Origin: Gigaspora rosea | Lineage: Eukaryota > Glomeromycota > Glomeromycetes > Diversisporales > Gigasporaceae | DNA length: 64,000 nucleotides | Assembly (NCBI GenBank): GCA_003550325.1 | Contig: QKWP01000036.1 | Coordinates: forward strand, 635,805-699,804 | Direction of reading: 5' to 3' | Part shown: positions 1 through 12,180 of the stretch, piece after piece | Numbering within the stretch: the first letter of the stretch is position 1 | How the letters are laid out: every line of letters begins with the position of its first letter | Made by a program: the position numbers and the translations under genes | The notes under the pieces: model-generated | The model's database searches: none | The model's input: the letters and a program-made list of their open reading frames with translations, nothing else | Told to the model about the DNA's origin: nothing

Positions 1-2619
1 TTTTTCTTCCTAAAACTTTTTTTCAGAAGTAAAGTTAGATATTTTTTGCGTTCATTACGGACAGCTATTAATTTTTTGGAGATGTCAGAAAATATATGCG
101 GATTGTCTTCTTTCCATTTTACTTCCAGCATACAAGAATTATTGTCCTTAATGTCAATAATACTATAAATGAAAAATGAAGCGATATAAGATCAAATTGA
201 AAAAAAATCAAAAATAATCTATTTCAAGGAAAATGAAACGTACTTGCATATTATTTTCGAAGGAGAAATTTCATTTATATTATTGTCAACATTTTGACAA
301 TCATCAAGACTGTGAAAAAACATGCATGCTGAATTTTCTGGAGGGAAATGAATACCGGTAACCATTTTTGACTCGTGCATGTCGTAATTACTAGATTCCA
401 AAGGACTTTCAATTACACATATTCCCAATTTACTAGAATGATTAAAAAATTGGTTGATGTCACATTTATATGATAGATGGTCATCTATTTTTTCTCTTGT
501 CATCTCCTCACACTTCTTTTTGGTAATTTTAATGTCATGATTTCTTCGTTCAAATATAAACCTTTCTGGATAGCCAACAATAATCCAGCCAATATGTATT
601 TTATAATGAAGTTTTTTTTTTCGGTCTTTTCCTCCTACCAATATAATGAATAACGAATGCTGGAGTATCTTTATCTATATATTCAATTCGTAAAGAATAG
701 ATGCAGTTATCTTTATTCATTATTGATGCGAATATTTGGCATTGAAGTGGATTCGAGGTAACGTCTTCAAGTTTTCCATTACTCCAATCTTCGATTACAA
801 TTGGAGTCAAATCTGAACTTAATAGGTTTGCATAACGAGTTATTGTTCCAACTGTTTTTAGAGAATTAATATGTTATTAGATATTAGATAAACGATATAT
901 TGATAGATCTTAAGACACATTAAATCAACATTACTCTTTGTAAATTAAAAAAAAAACTTACCTTTTAGAATTTGTTCGCCGAAAGCTTCCAATACCTGGC
1001 TTTTTAGATTACTATCGAGTAAATCAAATATTGGCTGTATCTTGTAAGAAATTATTTTCCAATATTTAGAATTATTAAATGAATTCCTCCATAATCTAAT
1101 GGCCTCTGGATCATTATTAACAAAAAGGAGTTCATTTCCACCAATTATTGTTAACACTTCGTTCGATATATCTATTGTTCTTGAAGTGGTATAGCTTGTT
1201 TCATATCCACATTCAGTGTGAATTAATTCAAAGTCTCCAACAGTCTCAATACCGAAACAAGTAGAACCTTAATTCAATTATATTTGTTTGAATTTAATTA
1301 ATTCGACATTACATACTGCTGTATAAATAAAGGAAATAACTGTTCACCATTTGCTTGCGTATGAATATTTTTAGATTTTTCAATGATCGCACCTCCAAAA
1401 ACGACTTCGCTAGCATAGAAATGTCCATATTTTTTTGAAATTCTCTTAAGTTCTCTAATTTTTTCATCGCGTTGATGATCATTGTCTACCGCCGCCTTTA
1501 CTTCTTCAACAAAATCATTATCTAATGTTATATTTGTCTCATCAAGAATTACCTTCGCTTTACTTATGATAACGCTTGAAAGTTTGGTAGTTTCATTACG
1601 AGATTCACTAGACTCATATGAAACATTAGAAAGTAAGGACAAATATGGCAGGTAAGACAAAGGTATGGATGGTGCTATTCCACCATTTAAAGTCATTTGC
1701 TCCCTAGATGATCTGATAAAGTTTTGTTCGCATTTAAATATTGCATTTCCAGAATAAAGACCTTTTTCTAATTCTGGTTTAATCTTTGTTATGTCAATCG
1801 TAAATGATTGGGATTTCGCTAATTTGACTCGATCTACCTCAAATGTAAATCCAATATCACACTGACTGATTAATTCATTCCATTCTTGATCATTTTCTTG
1901 AAGAACCTTTAGTTTAAGCTTTTCATCCTCTATCTGGGCTATGTTTATCCAATCAATAGAAGTTTCTAAGGATCTATCGATTTTTATATCACCATCGTAA
2001 AAAACAAGATTGGGTCCCATTTTAAGCAGTGCTCGAACCTGAATAAGTTTCTCTGTTATAGGTAGATATTCCATATATCTTTCAATATTATTGTTTGACT
2101 GTAAATATTTGCAAATAATAACATTTTCATAAGAATTTTCATCAACAGGATGAATAAACAATTCGTAAGAGTCATCGAGAATCTCCCTTAATCCATGACG
2201 TCTTTCTTCTGCTTCAGATATTAGACGCTCGCCTCTTACGAATTTAAAAGATATTGGTATTTTGGATTGTGTCGTAATATGTTCCTAGCATTAAGTAGGT
2301 TATCATCAAGACTTCCCAAGTCATAGTACATAGATAGACGATTGTCGATATTCACTTTAATATATAGTTCCCTCTTCAAATAAATTACATTACAATTTTG
2401 ATCTATTATATCTGATATTTTTATTATAGAACTTTGTACGTCTACTAATTCAGCGCCAAGAAATTTAAAAAAAAATTTATACCTTGAATCATTAAAACTT
2501 GGTCCTAATGTTTCTATTATTATACTATGGGCATTGGAAAATGTTGAATTGATATTTAATGTCATTTCAACAGGAGAATCAGAATTAATTATCACTTTTA
2601 CTTTAACGAAACTATCCAT
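1..2619 (-). CDS. MACPF-like protein, N-terminal beta-grasp-like region, runs off the left edge; frame breaks
   Basis: Multi-exon gene read right to left from the ATG at 2619. The N-terminal ~125 residues look like two small beta-grasp-type repeats. The middle segment (about 2230-1316) contains YGHFYASEVVFGG, which has the spacing of the membrane-attack/perforin signature (Y-G then G-G eleven residues on), although the usual Thr-His is replaced. GT-AG introns fit well at 852-961 and 163-243; the last exon (162 to below 1) is open to the window edge. Frame is lost by one base near 2232-2240 (short T run) and near 612-621 (A10 run). The junction near 1268-1316 also does not splice cleanly in frame. 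The downstream part repeats family traits of the plus-strand neighbour (a Trp-rich segment, then INW/IGW-hhhGxPE). Either sequence errors in homopolymers or a recent pseudogene. The MACPF assignment rests on the signature and overall resemblance; no pore-forming activity is claimed. Confidence 0.6.
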
Positions 2620-3003
2620 TGTGATTAATGTTCATATGTTAGTGTGGGAGAACGAAAAATTTGCAATGCATGATTTATATTGTACTTGGTAGTACCGTAT
2701 GTATTTTGAGAAACATTACCGGTATATCAGATTACACGGCAGCGTAGAACCAATAGGATAGTCGTGTCACATAGTATCGACATTTATAGCTTGCCATAAT
2801 GTTTTATTTATACTTATATTTATCTCATATTGGACTCAAAAAAAACTCTTTTATTGAGTGTTTCGTTTGTTTAACTAAATTTTGTGTAACAATTTATCCA
2901 AATCGATAGGTTATATATACGTACGTACGTACATACGTAATTTTTTTTTTACATTGTCTTGTTAATTTCATATTATACTAAGGATAAAAAACAGGTGCTA
3001 AAC
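2620..3003. promoter_or_regulatory. Shared intergenic region of the divergent MACPF-like pair
   Basis: The 384 bp between the two divergent start codons (2619 minus, 3004 plus) must hold both promoters. It contains a TATA-like GGTTATATATAC at about 2908, directly followed by a self-complementary ACGT/ACATACGT run (2920-2940) and a T10 tract about 55 bp before the plus-strand ATG. No factor site is recognised. Confidence 0.4.
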
Positions 3004-5638
3004 ATGAACGTAAAACTAATAGTGAACAACAAACCATATGGCGAAATAACATTAGAAAGTTTAACTCTTAGTGAAGCCTATGATCAAATAATAAAACTTG
3101 ACACTAATGATCCTAGATATAAGTTTTTCTTTATTTTAAATGATGAAGACGTTGGTAAGATAAAACTTGGCCCGAAAGACAAATTGCTTAATACCAATAT
3201 AATGATATCTGATATTATCAGCAAAGAGAATGAACTTTATGTAGAACGAGAATTATTAATTACAATATATGATTATGATGGAAAAATGATTAAAACATTT
3301 TTCTCTATTAACAAACTTAACAGTAATTTGTCTGACATCCGTGGTGAATTAATTGATAAAAAAATTAGTTCACCAGATTTTAACTTTTTAAGAGAAGATT
3401 TGGAGAAAGAGAATCTTCAAGAAGTTCATTCAGAATGCGAAAAGTCTATTACTTTAGAAGAAATTCTTATAAATGGCGTGATGCGTGTTTCGTCTGGTAA
3501 AACATGTAAGCTTGTTTGATAATCAACATAATCAGCTATATAGCGTTTATTTATTTATTTTAAAATATTTATTTATTACAGCATCCAAATTTTCCTCTGG
3601 TGAAATATCAAGCACTTCATTGTCTAATTGCCTTACATTAGAGCCATGTTGTTCATCTTTATCCAATAATGATGAAATTGACTATGTGAAACAAAATATT
3701 CACAATTATAAATTGGATTATGGACTGAGCTTTATCAGAGAGGGTGTGAAACATGGAACTCGTCAATCATTTGACTTCATATAAATCTATCGAATGCTCA
3801 ATACCGGAAAATTATGATAGTTTCATGGCAGAACTTTTAGCTACTAAAAGAATAAATGATTTTTTCGTTGTTAAGAATCAAATTGATATTTCCAACTCAG
3901 ACAATTTACCATCAAAATTACAAACATTACTCAATTACGAGGACCAATATCTAAAGAAAGGAAACATTTGTTTCATTGTTGTAAATAAAAGAATTGAATT
4001 GCATGTGAGAAAAGAATTGATTACACCATCAAAAGAATTCAAGAACGCAGTAGATAGGGCCATTAAAGGAACGGATCCTTATTTAAAGTTGAAAAAAGTC
4101 TTTGCAATTTTTGGAAATTTCATTGCACAACGAGTTATATTAGGTCATAAGTTGTTCAATTATACTGAAGTAGATTGTGCTGAAATAGATAACATTAAAA
4201 AAAAACAAATAAAATGGACAACTATTGATAATTTCAGGAAAATTTCGAAAAATTTAGAGGCTATGATGATGTATATTGACAAAAATGACGATTTCCTAAC
4301 TCCAAAAGGCAAAATTATTGGGCAAGATGAATTTAATTGTTGGGTTGAATCTTGCTATAAAGATTATGCTAATTTACAAGTTGTTAGTTATGGAGATTTA
4401 GTCGCAATTTATGAAATTTTTGAGGAACCCACTCGTGGCAGGATTAAATCTATTCTTAATGCTCATGAACATGATTATTCTTTGTTAAAAAGTTTGGGAC
4501 CAATAGAAGAGGTTGACATGTTCAAAATTTATCATCCTTTGCCAAAAAGTATATATCCAGAATATCTGAAATTATCTGATAACAAACAAGAAATTCTCAT
4601 GACCGATAGTGTGCAAGTTGATTCATCTGTAATATATTATCGTGTTAGGTTTAAAAATAAATTAAAAAGTAACGATTATCAGCTTTATGGAAGTGTTACA
4701 TCAATATTTGGGGAGCAAATAAACGGAAAGATTATAAAGTTTAAAGCAACAAATGTCTTTGGTTTCACAGTAATAATCAAAAATATTGATAAAATGTAAG
4801 AAATAATCTTTATATTTGATTTGAAACAATGTTTAAGCTAATAATTTCTTTATTTAGAACAAATGATTCTAGAAAAATGATTATAAATTGGATGTTAGTT
4901 GGAAATCCAGAAATTATTAATATAGCTGAACCCGAAAATATTGATAAATTTAGTCACAAAAATTCACATATACAGAATTTCATTATTCTAAGAGTAGGCT
5001 CTCAAGAGGTTTCGCTAAATCAAGTGAATAATTGGGTTATTTCTCTGCCTACATTACCAAAGCTTCCGATAAATTCAATATTTGCTTATTCGTTCAAATA
5101 CCCATCATCAAATAGCGATTCATCACTTTTATCATGCGCTAAATTTGATGGAAGTAACAATATTCAGATAAATATTACAAATTACACTGATTATAATGAT
5201 GAATTGAAAGACAACTTTAAATACCAAATACATTGGTGTATTTATATTACCTCCATCCAAAAAGTCACAATTGGGCAGTTTATTTTTGAGGAAGATCTTG
5301 CTAAAGTAAATATTATAGTAAAATATAACAAACATACAATCGTCTTTATTATGACTTTATTATTAATGAAATTTGGTTCAGACTATTAGAATGATAAAGA
5401 ACAAGCCCCCAGCAAAAGCATGTGCATCAAAGAAAGAAAAAGATAATTATGAAGCAATCTTGACAAAAAAGCATAAAGAAGAAATACCAGAAAATATCAA
5501 AGTAGGAATCACAAAAAATTTTTATCTCTTATTTGCGCGCAACTACGTTCTGGTGATGAATTCAAAGTGGTTGTTTTCATTAATGATAATTTATGCATTT
5601 TTTTTTTCTCAGCAAATTATGGCAGGTACTTCGAATGA
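3004..5638 (+). CDS. MACPF-like protein, paralogue of the divergent gene; frame breaks
   Basis: Starts at the ATG at 3004, chosen because MNVKLIVNN lines up with the start of the divergent paralogue. Exon 1 ends at 3505; a clean GT-AG intron is 3506-3581 (76 nt). A second is 4796-4857 (62 nt) and restores the frame into INWMLVGNPE, matching the paralogue. A third is probable at 5306-5389. The central exon carries FGNFIAQRVILGHKL, a MACPF-type signature with the second Gly of the GG pair changed to His. The frame slips by one base at about 3750-3784, and again around 5440 and 5515, where clearly coding sequence (including QLRSGDEF) continues in other frames to a TGA at 5638. That end overlaps the neighbouring kinase start by 20 bp, so the true 3' boundary is uncertain. 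Function is unknown beyond the fold suggestion. Confidence 0.6.
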
Positions 5639-8600
5639 ATTGAATGAATCAATTAGCAATAGTATTGAAGCAGTAATTAAACGTATTAATAATGAAGGAA
5701 ATGAAGTTATTAAAAAATATGAATATAATTTATTTAGCAATTTAATGTTAATTAGGAGTGGTCGCTTTGGTAATATTTGCAAAGCGACGTGGGAAAATTC
5801 TACGATTGTTCTTAAAAATATAACCATTGACACTAGTATAATCGATAGCGAAATAATTAATGAAATTAAAAATGCAATTAATACCAATAAAATCATTTCT
5901 TTTGATGATACTATTGTTGATAATAAATTCATCATTAGCAATGCGATTAAATTGTTCATTAATGAGGTATATATAATTTTATTATATGTTTAATTTTTTA
6001 GAGTATAGTTTGATAGTTTGATATAATCTATTTTTTTATTTTTTTCCTTGATGTTAGCTTTGGAGATTAGCTGTTGTGCAAAAACATAAACATCCAAATA
6101 TTATCCAATTTTATGGAATCACTAATGGTATTTAAACATTTAAAACTTGATAATTATTGTTTAATAACAATATAATGCCTGTAAATATTTATTATTATTT
6201 TAACAGATCCCTTAAACAATCAATTTAACTTAATTTTACAATTTGCTGCGGATGGAAATTTACGCGATTATCTAAAAAGGAATAAAACATTGAAATGGAC
6301 TGATAAATTACGTTATGCACATGATATAGCTAAAGGACTATCATTTTTACATGATAACAAAATTTTTCATAGAGATCTTGTAAGAACAACTTTATGTAAA
6401 ATGTGTTTTTAATAATGTATGTTTAATAACTTTTTTTTTTTTGTTTATTAGCATTCAAAAAATATTTTAGTTCATAATCAACGAATGCTAATTGCCGATT
6501 TTGGATTATCGAAACACATGAATGAAGTAGAAATGTTTAAAGCTAGTGAAATGTTTGGATATTTAGAACCTCAATGCTTTATAAATCCTAAATATATATG
6601 TGACGAGAGATCTGACATCTATAGTCTTGGAGTAATCTTTTGGGAGATTTCTAGCGGTACGCCACCTTACTATTCCTTCGAAAATAGAATTGCAATTGTT
6701 GTTCATATTATCAAAGAAGGCAGGGAAACTCCCGTTGAGAACACACCAAATGATTATGTTAACCTTTATCAGCGTTGTTGGGATCAAGATCCTGAGAAAC
6801 GCCCGGAAATTAAAATTGTTCTTAAAGAATTAAAAAATATGCGACTTTCTTTAATTGACGACCAAAAGACTTCCCATGAAAAATGGATTGAAAGTAAAAT
6901 CATTGAAGGGAAAATTAATGAGTATAATATTGATGAATTTGAAGATTATAAACTGATCAGTAGTGGTGCTACAAGTAAAGTTTATAGAGCAAGATATAAA
7001 AGTACAAAAAATTTATGTGCATTGAAGTTTATTGAAAAAAATAATCATACTAACAAAGAACTTGTAAATGAGGTATGTAATATTTTAAAAGGTTATTAGG
7101 TAAATATTTTTGTTACATGCTAAAATTCTCAATTTTAACATACATTATGCAGCTATATCATATGCTTTCTATAGAATCTCATGAGAATATTATTAAATTT
7201 CATGGTATCTCATATGAAATAGATAGAAGGGATCCAAATGTAGTTGAATATGTACTTATTCTTGAGTATGCTGATAATGGAACTTTAAGAGACTATTTGC
7301 ATCAAAATTCGACTAAAATCGAATGGGAATTAAAAGTTCAATTTGCAATTCAACTCGTTGAAGCCGTTAAATGGTTGCATGCTCATAATATTGTTCACGG
7401 TGATTTGGTAAATTTTATGATTAACTATGTTTCGTATAATTACTGTATAAGTTTAATAAAGTTTGATAAAATTTTGTTCCTTATCTTAAAGCATCCTAAT
7501 AATATACTTATTCACCAAGAAACTTTAAAATTAGCTGACTTTGGATTATCACGACGTGTCATTGAATCTTCAATGTCTCAAACAACAAGTGAAGTTTTCG
7601 GAGTCATCCCCTATATTGATCCTCAATGTTTCATAAAGGAACAAAGCAAAAATGTAAAGTTTCGCAGATATAGAAAGAATAAGAAATCAGATATTTACAG
7701 CATTGGGGTAATTCTTTGGGAAATATCAACGGAAAAACAACCTTTTAAGAATTTAGATCCAGTAAGTCTACCAGCTAAGATAAGAGACGAAGGGTTACGA
7801 GAAAAACCAAATGCTGATACACCTCATGAATATGTTACGATTTATAAGAGCATGTTTATAATTATTTATAGTTTATAGTTTATTTTTATACCTTTTATTC
7901 ATAAGTATTTGACTTTTTAGAATGTTGGGAAAGTTTGCAGGATAATCGACCATCAATCGAAGAAGTAGCTATGATGTTCGAAGACTTTATTATTGGAGAC
8001 ATCACGGAAAATGACAATTTTGATATTTTCGATATTTCAGGATTTGAAGAATTTATTACAAACGCTTTAGGAAAAATAAATTTCAATATTAAATTGGATG
8101 CCACAGCATTTGGTCAGGATGAAATGACTTGTTTTGTATATGATCTATATTCGAACTATTTAATGAAGGTAAATCAGTTAGGGATATAATAATCAATTAC
8201 ATATCTCAAAATAATAAATCAAATGAAGAAGTTTTTCAATGGTTATTAGAAAATAACACTCACCCAAGGAATAATTGCCTACTTGGATTATTTTATCGTT
8301 GGAACATTGGCACAGATGAAGATATCATAGAAATTCTTAATTTATTTGTTGCTGCTGCAAATAAAGGAGATGCCAATGCACAATATTTTGCTGGGAGGTG
8401 CTATGCAGAAGGTTTTGGCACTCATAAGAATAAGAAAAAGGCAATTGAATGGTACACTAAGGCAGCCGAAAATAAATGTGCAGCAGCGGAACATATGCTT
8501 GGAGAGTATTTTTATAAACTTAGAAGATATAACAAAGCATTTTATTATCTCAAAAGAGCAACTGAAAATGGAAATTACAAAGCATTGAATACCTTAGGAT

Positions 8601-8833
8601 TATGTTATCAAAGAGGTCAAGGGACAAACATTAATGCGGTTGAAGGATTTAGATCATTTAAAAGGGCGGCATTATGGGGACTACCTACTTCACAATATGA
8701 ACTTGGAAATTGTTACGAATACGGTATAGGAACAGAAATAAATTTGAAAGAAGCATTAATATGGTACCAAAAGGCTACAGATGCAAATCCTAATTATCTA
8801 ATTCACGAGAAACGAGCCAAATTAAAATTTTAA
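5619..8833 (+). CDS. Tandem TKL-type kinase with C-terminal Sel1 repeats
   Basis: Seven exons: 5619-5966, 6058-6127, 6207-6379, 6452-7072, 7153-7407, 7492-7849, 7921-8833. Kinase 1: glycine loop RSGRFGNI (first Gly replaced by Arg, residues ~46-52), Lys in VLK, HRDL at ~193-197, DFG at ~213-215, then the APE-like LEPQCF and the SDIYSLGVIFWE helix. With no stop between them, kinase 2 follows: loop ISSGATSKV, Lys in CALK (~389), HGDL at ~485-489 (Arg of HRD lost, Asp kept), DFG at ~505-507. The last exon encodes five Sel1-like repeats (AEGFGTHKNKKKAIEWY type), normally protein-interaction scaffolds. Both domains are TKL-type Ser/Thr-kinase-like, cytosolic by lack of signal or TM segments. One base seems missing near 8145, where the frame shifts between kinase 2 and the Sel1 part; otherwise about 912 residues. 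It could be annotated as two genes, but exon 4 joins both kinases in one frame. Confidence 0.75.
7850..7920 (+). other. Probable GC-AG intron in the tandem kinase gene
   Basis: After TIYK no GT donor gives the conserved kinase block CWESLQDNRPS. Using GCATGT at 7850 as donor and TTTTTAG ending at 7920 as acceptor gives an exact in-frame join (71 nt). GC-AG introns are a known minor class; this one is inferred from frame and motif only. Confidence 0.5.
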
Positions 8834-9378
8834 GATAATTATTAATTCAAACCAAAAATTTTTCCCAAACCATTTTACAAGTATTTTATATTAGATGAAT
8901 ACCAAATTGATCTATCCTAATTTTATGAGACATCCAAAATTTTTATTTAGCATCACATAAAATTTGATTCTATAAAACCATTTAGGAACTGAATATTTAA
9001 ATTCAAAATCAAGATTGCGAATGCCTTTGTATTTTTATTATAAATGGTATCTATTTTAGTGATGTTTTTATTATACATACAGTTACAGCTTAAAAAATGT
9101 CATTATATTCATTTTTTTAGAGTTAATCTCATTAAATAATCTCTTTCATCATAACAATTATGTACACGTTTTTTATATTCAAGATGAATGTTTCAAAAAG
9201 AAATCTTTATTTTTCTTTGTATTATTACTGTTTTAAAATTTTGAATCCCTCTAAAAATTATCATCAAAAAAAAAAAAAAGATCTCTGATTTCTTAAAACT
9301 ACTCCGATATCGCAATATGAAATTATCATATTGGAGTGGATTTAAGAAATCGAAAATCACTAGAAATCAACTAACAAC
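8834..9378. other. 3' flank of the kinase gene, no gene seen
   Basis: AT-rich DNA with no convincing ORF. It contains an A13 run and, at about 9286-9353, an imperfect hairpin whose arms read GATTTCTTAAA-ACTACTCC and its complement. Confidence 0.5.
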
Positions 9379-10060
9379 CAGTGTTGAAAATTCAGCATAA
9401 AATTGCACATTAACAGATTTTGATGTGCTATAGTGCACATAAAATTTTTTAAATATGTGCACAAAATATTTATTAAATAACAGCAAGCAATGTTAAAATA
9501 TTATTATTATTAATCATCTAATTATGCAAACATAATCTAATTCATTAACTTTTATCATAATGTTAATGATGATAAGTACGAAGTGCCCAATGATTATAAG
9601 CTTTTTTCGAAATAAAAAGAATCTAAAGAAGGACAATTCATAACAACCATAAGATGATTATTAAGAGTCTCTATTGAGATTTGATTTATAATATGTTTTA
9701 ATTAACTTTTGCTAAGAAAATACTCTTTCAATATCTGCATTTGAACTGGAAAATAAGCAAATTGCTACTAATTGGAAATATTCGGATAGTCAATTTTAAA
9801 TAAAGTATGAGTAAAAATTTGTTCCCAGATTTCAAGAAAAGTAAAAGTTCGATAATTCTTCAAGAATAATTTTACTAAACTACTTCCTTGTATCAGACAT
9901 CTTTATTTAAAATAGCTTTAAATATTTTGTTGGCTTTGTTTTTGATGTTCCGTAAAATTCTCCAAGCAAATTGATTTCCTTTTTATTATAATGAACTAGA
10001 TCTCGATCTTGTTTTGGTAATTTTTTATGATCAAATATTAGTATAGAAGAATATAGATTT
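9379..10060 (-). pseudogene. hAT transposase relic (dimerisation domain end)
   Basis: Read on the minus strand, about 10060 to 9600 encodes broken fragments ending in the hAT C-terminal signature SNADIERVFS followed by KLIKTYYKSNLNRD and, one frame over, TLNNHLMVVMNC. Several stops and shifts are present. At 9379 lies CAGTGTTGAAAATTCAG, the terminal sequence of the hAT family seen at 22730 and 36987, so this is probably the 3' end of a once autonomous element; its other end is lost, perhaps cut by the element starting at 10130. Confidence 0.55.
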
Positions 10061-10233
10061 GAGATAGGAAATCTTTTTTTAAACTTTTAATTACTGTATT
10101 TTCAAAATCTGGTATAAAAGTAATAACTACGGTGTACCATAGGTACACAAAGTGACATAATTTGTGTTTTATTGTTTTAGCGTTTTAGTGTTTTAGTGTT
10201 TTAGTGCTAAAATTATTACTATAAAAGGAAATT

Positions 10234-10976
10234 ATTACCTAATTTGGAAATAAAATTTTGTAATTTTGTGATTTTGTGATTTTGCGATTTTGTGATTACT
10301 ATATAAGGAAATCATTACCAAATTTGGAAATAAAATTTTGATTTTGTGATTTTGCGATTTTGCAATTTTGTGATTACTACAAAAGGAAATTATTACATAA
10401 TTAGGAAATAAAATTTTGTGATTTTGTGATTTTATAATTTTGCAATTTTGCGATTTTGTGATTTTGTAATTTTGTGATTTTGTAATTTTGCAATTTTGCG
10501 ATTTTGTAATTTTGTTATTTTGTGATTTTGCAATTTTGCAATTTTGCAATTTTGTGATTTGGCGATTTTATGATTTTGTGATTTTGTTGCAATTTTGTAA
10601 TTTGGCGATTTTGTGATTTTGTGATTTTGCAATTTTGTGATTTTGCAATTTTTTAATTTTGTAATTTTGTGATTTTTGTAATTTTGCTAATTTTGTAATT
10701 TTGCAATTTTGTGATTTTATAATTTTGTGATTTCATGATTTTGTGATTTTGTGATTTTGTGATTTTTGTATTTTGCAATTTTGCGATTTTGTGATTTTTT
10801 GATTTTGTGATTTGGTAATTTTTGTAATTTTATAATTTTGTAATTTTTTGATTTTGTGATTTAGTAATTTATAATTTTATAATTGGTAATTTTGTAATTT
10901 TATGATTTTGTAATTTTGTGATTTTGTAATTTTGGGATTTTGTGATTTTGTGATTTTTTGATTTTGTGATTTTGTA
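10234..10976. repeat. TGATTTTG minisatellite, left arm
   Basis: Variants of an 8-9 bp unit (ATTTTGTGA, ATTTTGCAA, ATTTTGTAA) fill the arm. On the minus strand it reads as endless KI(A/T)KSQN peptides, which are satellite translation rather than a gene. Confidence 0.9.
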
Positions 10977-11689
10977 ATAAGTATTATTCAAATTCAGATT
11001 GGAATAATTATTTTTCAAAAGAAATTATTTTAGAATTAAATATAATTATTTCAAAAATTTTATTGAATTTAGAACAAAAAGAAATTAATATTGTAAATTC
11101 TAAAAAAATTTATAATATTTTAAAAAATTTTAGATATCAAAATTATAATTAATTACTAAATTCAAAAATTATTAAATTATAATTTTAGATTATATTAACT
11201 ATCTATATAACAGTTTTTTGAATTTTATAATTAATTTTTTTGTAAAATTTTTATAGCTTGTTACTAAAATTTATATAATAGTTTATAATAAATTTTAAAA
11301 TTTTAAATCTATAATATAGATAATTTTATTATTTAAGTATTTGTTATATAATAATTAACTATATAAATATTAAAAATAATTTATAATATAGTTTTATATA
11401 AATTTTTATATAAAACTATATATTATAAATAATATATGATCTTGAACAATCTATATAAGGTCATGATTAAAAAAGTGCTAATATAGGCCCTTTTTTAAAA
11501 ACTTTATATTGTATTTGAAAGTAGGTATCGAGTAAAAAGAGTTATATTTGAAAACAGCTAACTGAATAGGTTATATTTAAAAAATACTAATAGAAGAAGT
11601 TTTATAAATCTTATATTTAAATGTGTCTTTGTTAGTATTTATTTGTATTGTTGTAGCTTTTTATAATTTTTGAATTACTTTTTAATAAG

Positions 11690-11936
11690 ATTAATAATTG
11701 TCATGGCTGAAGCGGGAAATAGCTGAAGCTGGAAATTTTAAATATTTTAATATGAAATTTACAAAAAATTTTGGAATGCATTTTGTACAAATTTTTTTAT
11801 AGTTAGATTAGAATTTAGGGTTAGGGTTTATAATAAAAGAGTATAGTTAAATTTTATCAGGGCTTATAGTTTTAAATTGAGACCTCTAATTTCTAGCTTC
11901 AGCCATTTCCAGCTTTAGCCGCGACAATAATTTATA
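11690..11936. mobile_element. Small inverted-repeat element (GGCTGAAGCTGGAAA ends) nested in the satellite element
   Basis: Left end GTCATGGCTGAAGCGGGAAATAG and the complement of the right end (GTCGCGGCTAAAGCTGGAAATGG) form an imperfect terminal inverted repeat of about 45 bp. The interior holds TTAGGGTTAGGG-like sequence. A single related end occurs at about 23720. Confidence 0.5.
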
Positions 11937-11985
11937 AAAAAATATACTTTATATAACTATATAGTTTTTTTTATAGACAAGATAA

Positions 11986-12180
11986 TTAAATTTTATTGAA
12001 ATATAGTAGAGTTAGTTAATTAAATATTAAAATAGCTGCATTATATAGTAGTACTAAAATTACAAAATTACAAAAATTACAAAATCTCAAAATTACTAAA
12101 TTTTATTGAGATTTAGTAGAGTTAGTTAATTAAATATTAAAATAGTTGCATTATATAGTAGTACTAAAATTACAAAATTA
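11986..12180. repeat. ~105 bp tandem duplication
   Basis: The block containing AGTAGAGTTAGTTAATTAAA and GCATTATATAGTAGTACTAA occurs twice, about 105 bp apart, just before the right-hand satellite begins. Confidence 0.75.
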
